Assembly: GCA_024707265.1 (NCBI GenBank) | Contig: JANQAB010000003.1 | Span: 744,001-808,000, forward strand | Length of the DNA stretch: 64,000 bases | Reading direction: 5' to 3' | Origin: Sporocytophaga sp. | Lineage (GTDB): Bacteria > Bacteroidota > Bacteroidia > Cytophagales > Cytophagaceae | Part shown: in pieces, positions 54,245 to 64,000 of the stretch | How positions within the stretch are numbered: the stretch's first letter is position 1 | How the letters are laid out: every line of letters starts with the position of its first letter | Notes under the pieces: model-generated | What the model was told of the DNA's origin: nothing | The model's input: only the letters and a program-made list of their open reading frames with translations | Databases searched by the model: none | Position numbers and translations under genes: made by a program

Positions 54245-55234
54245 TTACTTTTTCACAAACCTTAATACCTCACCTTTATCAGTCTTTACAAGATATGATC
54301 CTTTAGAAAAAGATGATATATCCACTGTTGAAACAGCCTTGGCTGAAGCAACAAGATTTCCGAGCGCATTATAGATCTCTACGTCAGATGTTTGATTTAA
54401 ATGAATAATGCCTTCTTCAGCTGGGTTAGGATAGATCATTAAAGCATCCTGATTGCCTGGAGCATCAATATTGGTAGTAACAGAACCGGCAACCAACTCC
54501 AGCGTGGCGAAAACATCTGCATTAATATACCCATTGTTTGCTATAGATTTTTCCAGGTAGCGGGAGCCTATAAAATTTTCTCTTGTCTGCTGTCTGTCAT
54601 TATCACAATAAGCCAAGTTAAAACCCATTATCTTTCCTTCATTCAAATTTAAAGGAGTGTTGTTTTGTCCAAAAGCAAAATTATCACCGAATACCTTTAC
54701 AGAAACTTCCCAAGTATAGGTTGTGCCTGATTGCGTCTTAGCAGAAGTGATGTGATCATTAAATAAATGAGGCTGCTGATCTGTACCATAGTCTGCCACG
54801 TCAATATTGTTGATCGCCATGTGATAGGCAAAAGCGTTAAAATTAAACTGATGATTTCCTCCTGATTTATTTTCATCTAGGAAAAGTTCCAGGCAGTCAT
54901 CATCCCAGAAGTTAGTAAGTGCAGGAGAATTCACATCTCTTAAAATATCATCGGTAATTTCCGCCAGCAGATATAATCGATCTTCTGTCCAAACTATTTT
55001 GTACCTGCCGCTGAAATCCTCCGGTGTTACAGGATTACCAATATAAACATTGCTGATAGGAACCCAGGCTGCGTCATTCCATGCAGCGTCATTGGCATTT
55101 CCATCAATAACAGGAGCTGAAGCGGCTTTAGGAGCCTTGTAGTGTTCTGTATTTGATTCCGGCTGAGCAAAAAGCAATTGCCCGAATAAAAGAGATAAAA
55201 CCAGTAATGAAAAAGGTTTTGTATAAATCTTCAT
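54245..55234 (-). CDS. Secreted CBM9/DOMON-like protein with T9SS C-terminal sorting domain
   Basis: This 329-aa protein has a signal peptide (KPFSLLVLSLLFGQLLFAQP), then a carbohydrate-binding-family-9-like domain (APVIDGNANDAAWNDAAWVP, YLLAEITDDILRDVN, FWDDDCLELFLDENKSGG). The end is a type A T9SS sorting domain: YPNPAEEGIIHL, VEIYNALGNLV and GSYLVKTDKGEVLRFVKK. It is therefore exported across the outer membrane by the type IX system. No catalytic domain is seen; binding of a glycan or a redox cofactor is possible. Confidence 0.88.
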   Translation of the reverse strand: MKIYTKPFSLLVLSLLFGQLLFAQPESNTEHYKAPKAASAPVIDGNANDAAWNDAAWVPISNVYIGNPVTPEDFSGRYKIVWTEDRLYLLAEITDDILRDVNSPALTNFWDDDCLELFLDENKSGGNHQFNFNAFAYHMAINNIDVADYGTDQQPHLFNDHITSAKTQSGTTYTWEVSVKVFGDNFAFGQNNTPLNLNEGKIMGFNLAYCDNDRQQTRENFIGSRYLEKSIANNGYINADVFATLELVAGSVTTNIDAPGNQDALMIYPNPAEEGIIHLNQTSDVEIYNALGNLVASAKAVSTVDISSFSKGSYLVKTDKGEVLRFVKK

Positions 55235-55543
55235 AGGGTATTGGGGTTATAGTTGAATGTTTGTCAGGTGATTAATAATAAATTTATCAGAAGGGATTTA
55301 ATTACTCACTTCACTTATTGTAAGAAAAAGAAAGATAAGAATTTATAAAACAAAGTATTAAATAAAGGCAAAAAAATATTAAAAAATAAACATTTAATTA
55401 TATCTAAATGGTAAAGAAACAATTCTTTATCCATTATTAGTATTTTAAACAGCTGGAACAAAGTTACATGGACACTAACGGAAAAAACGGAACAAGCTCC
55501 AACCTGGTCTTTCAGCTTTTAGCCTTCCGCTTTAAGCTTTTAA
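55235..55543. other. Intergenic stretch with one arm of the AAGCTTAAAG repeat
   Basis: No gene is visible. On the minus strand, directly after the GyrI-like stop, 55509-55543 reads GTTAAAAGCTTAAAGCGG then AAGGCTAAAAGCTGAAAG. This resembles the sequences after nusB and the MsbA-like gene. The remaining 270 bases are AT-rich and show no strong hairpin or promoter match. Confidence 0.5.
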
Positions 55544-56071
55544 CTATTTCACCACCGGAATCTGTATCACAAACTGTCTTTCTTTGGGATAAATTTCCAA
55601 TGCCGGAGAGGCTTTTACAGTTATATTTTGTTCTTCTCCAAAGGCCTTAATTTTTTGATAAATGTTTGCAGGAGCTACCAGGAAATGTGCATTTACTGTT
55701 GCTTCCACTACCTTTCTTTCATTAATCCTCAACATTGAATAACCTTTTATCGGAGCAATAGAATCTTCAAACAGCAAGCCTACAAAAGCTTTTATGGTAT
55801 CGGTTCCTTTTTCAGTCTCATTATAAAAATAACCTGCAACTACCCCATTTTTAAACCTTCCTGACTTCAACTTTTCTGCATCATTAAAAAGCTGGCCAAA
55901 AGCCTGATCAGCTAGAATACCATGATATGGCCTGCCCAACATATAAAAAGTGGGAGCTACCTTTACTTTAAAAACAGGTTCATTAAATCCACCAAGCGTT
56001 TTGTATCCATAACTTCCTAGTACCGCTGCTAAAAATATTACACCAATCCAGATTAACAGTTTTTTATTCAT
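55544..56071 (-). CDS. Membrane-anchored GyrI-like (SOUL/effector-binding) protein
   Basis: This 175-aa protein has one N-terminal membrane helix (LLIWIGVIFLAAVLGSYGYK) and then a GyrI-like small-molecule-binding domain. Typical features are VKVAPTFYMLGRPYHGILAD, VAGYFYNETEKGTDTIKAFV and the beta-strand end FVIQIPVVK. GyrI-like domains bind drugs or cofactors, as in BmrR; membrane-anchored forms resemble TEX264. Its ATG overlaps the stop of the repaired ABC exporter gene (TAATG), so the two are translationally coupled. A link between ligand sensing and export is inferred. Confidence 0.75.
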   Translation of the reverse strand: MNKKLLIWIGVIFLAAVLGSYGYKTLGGFNEPVFKVKVAPTFYMLGRPYHGILADQAFGQLFNDAEKLKSGRFKNGVVAGYFYNETEKGTDTIKAFVGLLFEDSIAPIKGYSMLRINERKVVEATVNAHFLVAPANIYQKIKAFGEEQNITVKASPALEIYPKERQFVIQIPVVK

Positions 56072-57841
56072 TATGCTTCCAAAAGGTTTTTATATTGAAG
56101 TTTGTTAAGTTGAGCGTACAGCCCCTCCCCTTGCAATTAACTCTTCATGTTTTCCGGTTTCTTTAATTTCACCTTTATCCATGACTATAATTTTATCAGA
56201 ATTCCTTATTGTAGAAAGCCTGTGTGCTATTATAATAGATGTTCTTCCTAACATTAGCTTTTCTATGGCTTTCTGAATCAACTCTTCCGTTTCTGAATCA
56301 ATAGATGAAGTCGCTTCGTCCAGCACTATGATTTTAGGATCATAAACCATAGCACGGATAAAGGATATCAACTGCCTCTGTCCCACAGACAAAGTTGCTC
56401 CTCTTTCCTGAACATTGTAATCCAGGCCACCAGGAAGTCTCTCAATAAAACCTCTTGCACCTACGAGTTCAGCTGCTTCCCATATCTTTGCATCACTTAT
56501 CGATTCATTCCTTAAGGTGATATTATTTCTGATGCTGTCGCTGAAAAGAAATACATCCTGAAGCACCATGGAGATCTGAGATCTTAAATAATCCAGGTCA
56601 TACGTTTTTAAATCAACCCCATCTACCAGGATTGTTCCCTTATTGATATCATAGAACCTGTTTAAAATATTAATGATTGATGATTTTCCCGCACCAGTAG
56701 CGCCGACAAAAGCAACCTTTTCTCCTGCTTTTACATCAAAAGAAATATTTTTTAAAACATAATCTTCTTCTGAATAAGCAAACCAAACATTCTCAAACTT
56801 TACTTCACCTTGAAATGATTGAGCTTTATAAGTTCCATTTGGAATAATGTCTTCTTCGTTATCCAGTAATTTAAATATCCTGTCTGAACTAACAATCCCC
56901 ATTTGCAAAGTGTTAAAGCGGTCTGCAATCATTCTGATCGGACGGAAGAACATGGAGATATATAAAATAAATGCGACAAGATCTCCGAGGCTCACCATTT
57001 CCTTCATCACTGCATTAGCGCCATACCAGATTAAAAGTCCAGTTCCGATTGCTGCCATGATTTCTGCCACAGGCATATAGATTGAGTAGTAGAGGACAGA
57101 CTTCAGATTTGAAACCTTATGTTCCTCATTGATTTTTTTAAACTTCTCAAACTCTCTTTCCTCACTGTTGAAGATCTGAACAATGTTCATCCCTGTGATA
57201 TGTTCCTGTACAAAAGCATTCAGACGGGCTACTGCAGTGCGCACTTCATTGAATGAGCTTTTTATTTTTTCCTTAAAAATATAAGTGGAAAGCAACAATA
57301 AAGGCAACATGGAAAGGCTGTACAAAGTAAGTTTCCAGTTGATATAAAACATTACACCAAGTATCGTTCCGAGCTGCAGTAAATCTGCCAAAATGGAAGC
57401 CAGCCCTTCACTGAAAACATTCGATAAGGTTTCGACATCTGACACGTTTCTTGTAACAAGCGTACCGATAGGAGTGCGATCAAAAAACTTCAGTCGAAAT
57501 CTGACAAGATGTGAAAACAATTTAATTCTGATGTCTTTGATTACAGTCTGCCCAAGCCAGCTGGCAATAAATGTATGCGAATACTCTACAATCGAATGCA
57601 AAGCCAGTAGCCCCAAAAGCAACAGGACCATATTTCTAAGACCTATTGCATCACTGTTCTGAACATATGTATCGAGCGTATATTTGATAATCAAAGGCTT
57701 AGCCGGCCCCAATATTGCTGAGAGAACGGTAAGGAAAATCAGAAACAGGAAGGATCCTTTGTAAGGCTTCAGGTATTGAAAAAGTCTGTTCAGGATCTTC
57801 AGATCAAATAAATTCCCACTGATCGTTTTATTATCTTTCAC
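56071..57841 (-). CDS. ABC exporter half, MdlB/BmrD-like (C-terminal frame break)
   Basis: This is the consensus-site partner type of heterodimeric ABC exporters. Walker A is GATGAGKSS near residue 379, the signature is LSVGQRQL near 485, and Walker B has the catalytic Glu (IIVLDEATSSID). As given, the end reads HEELIARGGAVRST. Removing one G from the C4 run at 56122-56125 gives HEELIARGGLYAQLNKLQYK and NLLEA, 589 aa. The repaired stop (56071-56073) overlaps the GyrI-like ATG, which supports the repair. GTG start. The likely partner is the half-transporter at 52352-54133. Confidence 0.88.
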
Positions 57842-57861
57842 AATGCTTCAATTATTTTGAG

Positions 57862-57869
57862 CAAAAGTA
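57862..57869 (-). promoter_or_regulatory. Candidate -7 box for the ABC exporter / GyrI-like pair
   Basis: On the minus strand TACTTTTG matches TAnnTTTG, 20 bases before the GTG start. No -33 TTG at the expected spacing. Confidence 0.4.
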
Positions 57870-57972
57870 ATCTAAAAACTAAGAGGAGTAAAAGAAAGTT
57901 AAACCCCATTTTTCCTTTTCCGCCTAAAGAACCTTATTATTAATGCTTTGATTAAATTTTTCTTCTTTAAAA

Positions 57973-58723
57973 TTATTCTTTCAGAAAAATTTCTTTCGGG
58001 TATTTCACTTCACAAAGAAACAATCCTTCCGGAGGTACTGCGCGACCTGCAGCTTTCCTGTCCTTTTTATCAAGGATTTCTTTAAATTCTTCGATTGAAA
58101 TTTTACCCAATCCTACCTCTATAAGGGTACCAACTAGAGCTCTGACCATTCCCCTCAAAAACCTGTTGGCTTCCACATGAAATATCAATAATTCTCCCCT
58201 TTCTTCCCACTCAGCTCTGTATATCGTGCAAAGGAAATTCTCCACCGATGTTTTAACCTTACTAAAACTCTGAAAGTCATAATAGTTATACAGCAAAGCA
58301 GATGCTTTGTTCAGAAGAGATATATCCATAGGACGAGGGTAAAAGTAGGAGAACTCAAACAAAAAAGGATTTTTCACCCTTGATATTCTGTATTCATATC
58401 TTCTTGAAATGGCATCGAATCGGACATTTGCTTCTGAATTCACTTCAAAAACTCTTTTTACTGAAATATCTTCAGGAAGCATTCTGTTGATTTTGTATAA
58501 ATGATCCTGGGTAAGGTCTTTTTCCAGCTCTACTTGGACAAATTGCTGCTCTGCATGTACACCGGTATCCGTCCGACCACTTCCAAGAGTATTTATATGA
58601 TCTCCGAACAGCACATTAAATACCTTGTTTATCACCTCTTGCACCGAAACAGCATTTTTTCTGTATCTGCCAGCCACTGTAATTTGTCCCCTTATAGGCA
58701 ACCTCTAGAAAATAACGTTTCAC
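57973..58723 (-). CDS. truA: tRNA pseudouridine(38-40) synthase TruA (frame broken once)
   Basis: TruA isomerises uridines 38-40 in tRNA anticodon arms. The likely start is a GTG at 58723 after GGAGG, giving VKRYFLEVAYKGTNYSGWQI. The frame breaks at the six-T run 58655-58660. Removing one base joins WQIQK to NAVSVQEVINKVFNVLFG. The catalytic Asp is in GSGRTDTGVHA, as in all TruA. The repaired protein is 249 aa. The frame given from 58701 begins with non-TruA residues (MPIRGQITVAGRYRK) and is an artefact of the break. Confidence 0.92.
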
Positions 58724-58744
58724 TTTACCTCCACTCAAAGAAAG

Positions 58745-58776
58745 TTGTAATTTAAAACAAAATGATATTATTTTTG
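58745..58776 (+). promoter_or_regulatory. Candidate promoter for the DUF4293 gene
   Basis: TTG (58745-58747), a 21-base spacer and TATTTTTG (58769-58776) resemble the Bacteroidetes consensus. It lies 28 bases before the ATG. Confidence 0.5.
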
Positions 58777-58804
58777 CTTTTCGCAATTTAAAAACGATCC
58801 TAAG

Positions 58805-59276
58805 ATGATTCAAAGAATCCAATCAGTCCTTCTCTTTTTTGTGGCAGTAGTGATGGTGCTTACATTGTTTTTTCCTATTTGGGAAAAAACTGAACCTCAG
58901 ACTGGCCTGAAAATCATTGTAAATTCCTTTAAGGCATACGAGACCACCAACCCGAACGACGTTGTTTATGCATCCTCCTACATAGCGGCGATTGCAATAG
59001 TGGCAGCGGTGACCGCTTTGATATCTATTTTCAAGTACAAAAACAGACTGTTTCAGATGAAGCTTGGTCTGGTTAATTCCCTTCTAATGTCTGCTCTCAT
59101 CGGCGCTAATGTTTATGCCATTCATGAGGTTAAAAAGATAGGTTTTACCCTTTATGAAGAAAGCTTTGACATTGCTTTCTTTTTTTCCCATAGCCGGTAT
59201 TATCCTGAATATGCTGGCAAACAGATTTATCAGAAAAGATGAAGAGCTTGTAAGATCAGTGGACAGACTGAGATAG
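58805..59276 (+). CDS. DUF4293 family membrane protein (frame broken once)
   Basis: DUF4293 proteins are four-helix inner-membrane proteins of unknown function found in Bacteroidetes. The typical start is MIQRIQSVLLFFVAVVMVLT. The frame breaks at the seven-T run 59180-59186. Removing one base replaces the odd tail SHSRYYPEYAGKQIYQKR by the family ending FFPIAGIILNMLANRFIRKD and EELVRSVDRLR. The repaired protein is 156 aa. It is divergent from truA, a common neighbour arrangement. Confidence 0.92.
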
Positions 59277-59313
59277 TCCAATATTTAAAAATAATTTTCG
59301 TTTATATATCAGC

Positions 59314-59358
59314 AGAATGTCAGGGAGCATCTTTAGTTTTCTGACATTCTTTCTTTTT
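59314..59358 (+). terminator. Terminator after the DUF4293 gene
   Basis: AGAATGTCAG (59314-59323) pairs with CTGACATTCT (59341-59350), followed by TTCTTTTT. The loop is 17 bases. Confidence 0.75.
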
Positions 59359-59439
59359 AAGCTGTAGTAATTCAAGCTTATATCCAAATTTGTCGTAATC
59401 GTCTTCTTTTGCGCCAAAACCATATAAATCCTGGAGCTT

Positions 59440-61302
59440 ATGCAATACACTAAAATTCTATTGATACTTTTCACTCTTTTTCAATCATTAAAAAGTTTTA
59501 GTCAGGATGAAAAGCTAATCAAAAAAGCGGACAAGCTTTTTGAGGAAAAAAATTTCTTTCAGGCGCTCGGACAATATGAACAGGCTCTGGAACAGAAGAA
59601 AACCGATCCTTATATTAATTTCAGGATAGCACAGTGTTACCTGCTGACGTCTCCCAAAACCAAGGCTCTGAAATATGCAGCCGATGCTGTTGCCAACTCA
59701 GAGGCTCCAACCAGTGAAATGTATTTCATTCTTGGCCAATCCTATCATCTTAACCACAACTTCGATAAGGCTATTGAAAACTATAAGAAATCTGATCCGG
59801 GTAACAAAAATAAAAGAGCAATATCCAAACTCATAAACGAATGCGAGTACGGAAAAGGTTATATTAAAAACCCTGCTGATTATAAAATTTCAAATGCCGG
59901 CCCCATTGTCAATACACAGTTTCAGGAATATCTTCCTTATATCACTCCGGATCTTTCCGAACTTTATTTTACTTCCCGCAGAACAGGTTCTACTGGAGGA
60001 AAAAAGGAATATGATGGGCTTTATTTTGAAGATATTTATGTAAGTCAGAATAAAGGAGGAGCCTGGGATACCCCACAAAATATGGGAGCCCCGGTTAACT
60101 CCGATTTGCATGATGCCTGTATAGGAATAGCTCCGTCGGGAGAAACAATGTTTATCTACAAAAGCAGTAACGGAGGAGATATTTATATTTCTGAGAAAAA
60201 AGGAAATCAGTGGACCAAACCTGAACCCCTTTCCATTAATACACCCTTTTTCGAAACATCTGCATGTCTTTCTCCTGATGAAAGAACCTTGTATTTTGTA
60301 AGAGCTGAAAACTTTAAGGCAAACAGAGACATCTACTATTGTTCAAGAACAATAGGTGGTAAGTGGTCTGTACCTAAAAAGCTGGAAGGCATCAATACAC
60401 CTTACGACGAAGATGCTCCATTTATTCACCCTGACGGAAAGACCCTTTATTTCAGCTCCAAAGGACATTCTACCATGGGAGGTTTTGACATTTTCAAATC
60501 TGAGAAAACTGCTTCCGGTGGATGGTCCACGCCTGTAAACCTAGGATACCCACTTAACACCGCGGGAGATGATGTTTATTTTGTACTTTCTGCCAATGGT
60601 AAAATCGGTTATTATTCTTCTGATAAAGAGAGCGGACAGGGAAGGCAGGATTTATATTCGGTGAGAATGCCGGTAAGCGACGAACCCGAACTGGCACTGC
60701 TCAAAGGAACTGTTAAAGATGAAACGGGTAAACCTCTGGATGCAGATATCACCATTACTGATAACTCAAGCAGAGAGGTAGTTGCGAAATTCTCCTCTAA
60801 CAGTGCAAACGGAAAATATATGGTAGTGCTTCCATCAGGTAAAAATTATGGGATCACGATTGAGAAAAAAGGAAAATTATTTTATTCGGAAAATGTCTTT
60901 CTTTCAGAAAAAGACGGATATAAAGAGTTAAAAAATGATGTTCAGCTTCAAAGTGCGCAGTCTGGTGCTACGGTAGTTCTGAAAAATATCTTTTTTGATT
61001 CGGGTAAATCTGATCTTAGACCTGAGTCAACCATTGAATTACAGAGGCTTGTCAAGCTGCTACAAGAAAATCCTTCCATAAAAATTGAAATCTCAGGGCA
61101 TACTGACAACACAGGAAATGCTGATGCAAACCTTGCTCTATCCAGGACAAGGGCTCAAAAAGTCTCGGAATACCTCACCTCTGCCGGCATATCCAATAAC
61201 AGATTGATATACAAAGGATACGGCAGCACAAAGCCAATTGCTGACAATGCTACAGAAGAAGGCAGACAAAAGAACCGAAGAACAGAGTTTAAGATTTTGT
61301 AG
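59440..61302 (+). CDS. TPR / beta-propeller / CRD / OmpA protein, PorE-like layout
   Basis: This 620-aa envelope protein has a signal peptide (ILLILFTLFQSLKSFSQ). TPR-like helices span residues 20-120 (YINFRIAQCYLLTSPKTKAL), followed by PD40-type propeller blades to about 420 (YLPYITPDLSELYFTSRRTG, ACLSPDERTLYFVRAENF). A carboxypeptidase-regulatory-like domain comes next (LLKGTVKDETGKPLDADITI). The OmpA C-terminal peptidoglycan-binding domain has EISGHTDNTGNADANLALSR. This order matches PorE of the T9SS and its paralogues. A T9SS role is inferred; it lacks the lipobox of PorE. Confidence 0.85.
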   Translation: MQYTKILLILFTLFQSLKSFSQDEKLIKKADKLFEEKNFFQALGQYEQALEQKKTDPYINFRIAQCYLLTSPKTKALKYAADAVANSEAPTSEMYFILGQSYHLNHNFDKAIENYKKSDPGNKNKRAISKLINECEYGKGYIKNPADYKISNAGPIVNTQFQEYLPYITPDLSELYFTSRRTGSTGGKKEYDGLYFEDIYVSQNKGGAWDTPQNMGAPVNSDLHDACIGIAPSGETMFIYKSSNGGDIYISEKKGNQWTKPEPLSINTPFFETSACLSPDERTLYFVRAENFKANRDIYYCSRTIGGKWSVPKKLEGINTPYDEDAPFIHPDGKTLYFSSKGHSTMGGFDIFKSEKTASGGWSTPVNLGYPLNTAGDDVYFVLSANGKIGYYSSDKESGQGRQDLYSVRMPVSDEPELALLKGTVKDETGKPLDADITITDNSSREVVAKFSSNSANGKYMVVLPSGKNYGITIEKKGKLFYSENVFLSEKDGYKELKNDVQLQSAQSGATVVLKNIFFDSGKSDLRPESTIELQRLVKLLQENPSIKIEISGHTDNTGNADANLALSRTRAQKVSEYLTSAGISNNRLIYKGYGSTKPIADNATEEGRQKNRRTEFKIL

Positions 61303-61354
61303 CTTTTAGCCATAATGCATCTGGGAAAATCCCGATAATTTTATATCATTTTCT

Positions 61355-61362
61355 TATATTTG
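61355..61362 (+). promoter_or_regulatory. Candidate -7 box for pgi
   Basis: TATATTTG matches TAnnTTTG about 100 bases before the ATG. The leader holds two small dyads (GATTTTT/AAAAATC and AAATAG/CTATTT). The -33 box is not TTG. Confidence 0.4.
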
Positions 61363-61464
61363 GCGGATTTTTCGAATAAAAATCGAAATAGTGAATATCT
61401 ATTTCCGCGCCACTAAATAGTAGGTAATTGATATTCATCGGGAAAAACAGAATTAAACACACTT

Positions 61465-63115
<1,651 letters not shown>

Positions 63116-63136
63116 TAATATTAAAAAAAATAGGCA

Positions 63137-63168
63137 GAGGCAACCCGAACAGGTTGCCTCTTTTTTTT
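63137..63168 (+). terminator. Terminator after pgi
   Basis: GAGGCAACC (63137-63145) pairs with GGTTGCCTC (63152-63160), followed by T8. Confidence 0.92.
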
Positions 63169-63336
63169 ATACTTTCCATTGCAGTCTGTACTCCTTACCA
63201 GACGGGCGCTTTTCACTTTTACAAAAAGTAAATTCCTTCCAGACGCCAATAAAATCAAAGGCCCTAACACTTTCACAAACATAACATTTCCTGCTCCTGT
63301 TCTTCAAATAAGAGGAACATTTACTCCCAACAACTT

Positions 63337-63603
63337 ATGAAGAAGATCTTATTAATTCTTATAACATATATACTTGTAATACCTGTTACGCATGCTGAAG
63401 CTATTGAAGATGTAAATACTTATAGAATTACAATGCTTGCTTCTATTGGCACAATTGTCTTATCCATATTTGTTTATTATCTCATCTGGAAATCCGGAAA
63501 TAATGCAGGAGCAAAGAACAAAGTCAAAAGAACTACAGTGCAGGCAGCGAAAATTAATCCTAAAGCAGTACCTCCTGTACAAAAGCAAAAAATGGCAAGC
63601 TGA
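63337..63603 (+). CDS. Small exported membrane protein of unknown function
   Basis: This 88-aa protein has a signal peptide (KKILLILITYILVIPVTHAE), then one transmembrane helix (ITMLASIGTIVLSIFVYYLI) and a basic tail (KNKVKRTTVQAAKINPKAVP). I do not recognise a family. It has its own terminator 14 bases after the stop. The clear signal and helix make it likely to be real. Confidence 0.7.
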   Translation: MKKILLILITYILVIPVTHAEAIEDVNTYRITMLASIGTIVLSIFVYYLIWKSGNNAGAKNKVKRTTVQAAKINPKAVPPVQKQKMAS

Positions 63604-63617
63604 GGTTTGTCTTTTAC

Positions 63618-63660
63618 CAGGAATTGCTTGCGGGGTTTTGCATCAATTCCTGTTTTTTTT
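63618..63660 (+). terminator. Terminator after the small membrane protein gene
   Basis: CAGGAATTG (63618-63626) pairs with CAATTCCTG (63644-63652), followed by T8. The loop is 17 bases. Confidence 0.88.
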
Positions 63661-63830
63661 ATTTAGTTCTACCAACTTTTTTTTCACAGGGATCCACCCA
63701 ATGGTGACAAAATACCACTCCTCCGGGAGACTTGAAAAGAACTTCACAATAGTAAGATAAGAGACTTGGAAAACAGCTTCATCCCTGCTCACAACCTATA
63801 AAAAATTTAAACTAAAGCAGAAACTTAACA

Positions 63831-63875
63831 AAATAAAAAATCCTTCCCTTTTAAAGATTTAAAGAAGAGAAGGAT
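63831..63875 (-). terminator. Terminator after the probable manA gene
   Basis: On the minus strand ATCCTTCTCTT pairs with AAGGGAAGGAT (one mismatch), followed by TTTTTTATTTTG. It lies about 30 bases past the stop. The 170 bases between this and the previous terminator hold no gene I can support. Confidence 0.7.
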
Positions 63876-63905
63876 CCAAACTTATATCAATATTCTGATG
63901 ATGAT

Positions 63906-64000
63906 TTAATCTATATAAGACTCCAGAAGCTTGGTTTCTTCAATGCTTTCTATTGTTACCTCTTCGATAGTTGCAGGGATCAGCACAGAGTCTCCCTTCT
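63906..64000 (-). CDS. C-terminal end of a probable mannose-6-phosphate isomerase
   Basis: Only the last 30 codons are inside the window: KGDSVLIPATIEEVTIESIE then ETKLLESYID and a stop at 63906-63908. The sequence fits the cupin-like C-terminus of class I mannose-6-phosphate isomerase (ManA), which interconverts mannose-6-phosphate and fructose-6-phosphate. Nearness to pgi fits sugar-phosphate metabolism. The fragment is too short to be certain. Confidence 0.6.
   Translation of the reverse strand, partial: KGDSVLIPATIEEVTIESIEETKLLESYID

Noticed and set aside
63437..63760. 107-codon frame overlapping the small membrane protein gene
   Set aside because: It runs through a clear terminator hairpin and lacks a signal or domain; the 63337 frame has both a signal and a helix.

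Overview
The window is AT-rich bacterial DNA with the gene content of a gliding-type Bacteroidetes, most likely a Cytophagales member related to Cytophaga or Sporocytophaga. The genus is an inference. The supporting signs are a TonB-dependent receptor with an N-terminal carboxypeptidase-regulatory-like domain, a type IX secretion (T9SS) sorting domain, a TPR/propeller/OmpA protein of PorE-like layout, DUF3467 behind rpoC, DUF4293, a long NusB, and promoters of the Bacteroidetes TTG-N19-TAnnTTTG type. I see no prophage, insertion sequence, CRISPR array or rRNA gene.

Layout. 1-14105 is the minus-strand translation/transcription block: tRNA-Tyr, tRNA-Gly, tRNA-Thr, tuf, tRNA-Trp, secE, nusG, rplK, rplA, rplJ, rplL, rpoB, rpoC, DUF3467, then the start of an unidentified membrane protein. 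14197-20685 holds an M1 aminopeptidase lipoprotein, a biotin carrier protein, pyrH-frr, and a convergent ECF sigma / anti-sigma / gmk / nadD set. 20862-29007 is a cell-envelope region: O-antigen ligase, GT9, GT2, an MsbA-like exporter, an unusual glycosyltransferase, a GH16 glucanase and an amidase. 29269-38313 has an MFS transporter, two small proteins, dnaE, trxA, lipoproteins and an HTTM/gamma-carboxylase-like membrane protein. 38406-44841 has a beta-helix lipoprotein, its neighbouring TonB receptor, and a divergent ArsR/MFS pair. 45189-52156 is the minus-strand run nusB, ytxH, NAD-isocitrate dehydrogenase, DUF1573, yajC, cdaR-like and coaE, plus a secreted protein. 52352-57841 carries two ABC exporter halves that look like heterodimer partners, with a secreted T9SS protein and a GyrI-like protein between them. 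57973-64000 has truA, DUF4293, the PorE-like protein, pgi, a small membrane protein and the 3' end of a probable manA.

The dominant anomaly is technical but changes the annotation. At least twelve single-base frame breaks interrupt ten genes: rpoC (three), rpoB, nusG, an MFS gene, cdaR, a secreted protein, an ABC exporter, truA, DUF4293 and pgi. Every one is repaired by removing one base from a homopolymer of 4 to 7. Several of these genes are normally essential, and each repaired frame gives a family-typical protein. I therefore annotate the repaired genes as single CDSs and treat the breaks as probable homopolymer overcalls; transcriptional slippage is the less likely alternative. No clearly new biological system is evident. 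The best leads are the split heterodimeric ABC exporter with its translationally coupled GyrI-like protein, a short repeat family located at gene 3' ends, and a TonB receptor/beta-helix lipoprotein pair of unknown substrate.
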